From Saprospiraceae bacterium (GTDB taxonomy: Bacteria > Bacteroidota > Bacteroidia > Chitinophagales > Saprospiraceae): 7,097 nt of DNA. A program made the translations under genes and the position numbers. Below are positions 6,940 to 7,097 of the stretch, one piece after another. Every line of letters starts with the position of its first letter. Position 1 is the first letter of the stretch. The notes under the pieces are model-generated. The model worked only from the letters and a program-made list of their open reading frames with translations. It had not been told where the DNA came from and did no database searches. Where the stretch lies: NCBI GenBank assembly GCA_023299965.1, contig JALZVN010000110.1:1-7097 (forward strand), in the 5' to 3' direction.

Positions 6940-7097
6940 ATGGTACTTATATTTTGTCTACTCGCTGCGGGTACCGCATTTGCCGTCTATCGCAATCTCA
7001 AAAATATTTTTGGCATCTACCAACACCTCAGCGATGAAGATATTGATGCCTATCAGACAGGTCAGCTCTCTGAGGACGATCGCCGCTTTGTCACCAA
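6940..7097 (+). CDS. Unidentified protein with N-terminal hydrophobic segment (3' end outside window)
   Basis: The ATG at 6940 opens a frame that runs off the window, with 52 complete codons visible. It begins MVLIFCLLAAGTAFAVY, a hydrophobic segment suited to a membrane anchor or uncleaved signal, followed by basic residues (RNLKN) and then a charged stretch LSDEDIDAYQTGQLSEDD. The likely topology is one N-terminal membrane helix with a soluble remainder. I do not recognise the family. The start lies three bases after the TAA of the TIM-barrel gene and in the same reading frame, which strongly suggests co-transcription and translational coupling. The G+C-rich codon choice (CTC, GCG, GGT, CGC) matches the preceding gene and supports real coding. 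Its full length is unknown. Confidence 0.65.
   Translation, partial: MVLIFCLLAAGTAFAVYRNLKNIFGIYQHLSDEDIDAYQTGQLSEDDRRFVT

Overview
The window looks like a chromosomal segment of a Bacteroidota bacterium, probably of the Cytophagia/Saprospiria type; the genus cannot be read from it. The evidence is a PorZ-type component of the type IX secretion system (T9SS), two secreted proteins with type A T9SS C-terminal sorting domains, a bacillithiol-synthesis glycosyltransferase (BshA), and an intergenic match to the Bacteroidota -33/-7 promoter (TTTG ... TAnnTTTG). The DNA is AT-rich in most of the window and visibly richer in G+C over the last ~1.2 kb. No RNA genes, insertion sequences or CRISPR arrays were seen.

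Layout. (1) Bases 1-1308, plus strand: the C-terminal part of a porZ-like gene, a beta-propeller protein ending in its own T9SS-type domain. (2) Bases 1417-4592, minus strand, convergent with porZ: two co-directional genes. The upstream one (2613-4592) encodes a 659-residue multidomain secreted T9SS cargo protein; the downstream one (1417-2550) is bshA. (3) Bases 4593-4903: a 311-base divergent intergenic region with a good candidate promoter for the rightward genes and a 10-bp palindrome in the predicted leader. (4) Bases 4904-7097, plus strand: a MerR-family regulator of the CarH/LitR architecture, then a secreted TIM-barrel (glycoside-hydrolase-like) protein with a T9SS tail, then the start of a short-spaced, N-terminally hydrophobic protein cut by the window edge.

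How the parts fit. PorZ belongs to the cell-surface stage of the T9SS, which anchors or releases cargo; the proteins at 2613-4592 and 5842-6936 are predicted clients of that system. BshA makes the first intermediate of bacillithiol and has no evident link to secretion. The most unusual item is the MerR/B12-type regulator: it keeps the CarH-like layout, but the histidines that contact adenosylcobalamin in CarH appear to be replaced (EH to ES, and ExHE to ENQE), so it may sense something other than cobalamin or act without a ligand. It is followed 56 bases later by the TIM-barrel protein gene, which in turn lies one codon away from, and in the same frame as, an unidentified membrane-protein gene. 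These three could form one transcription unit, though this is not proven.
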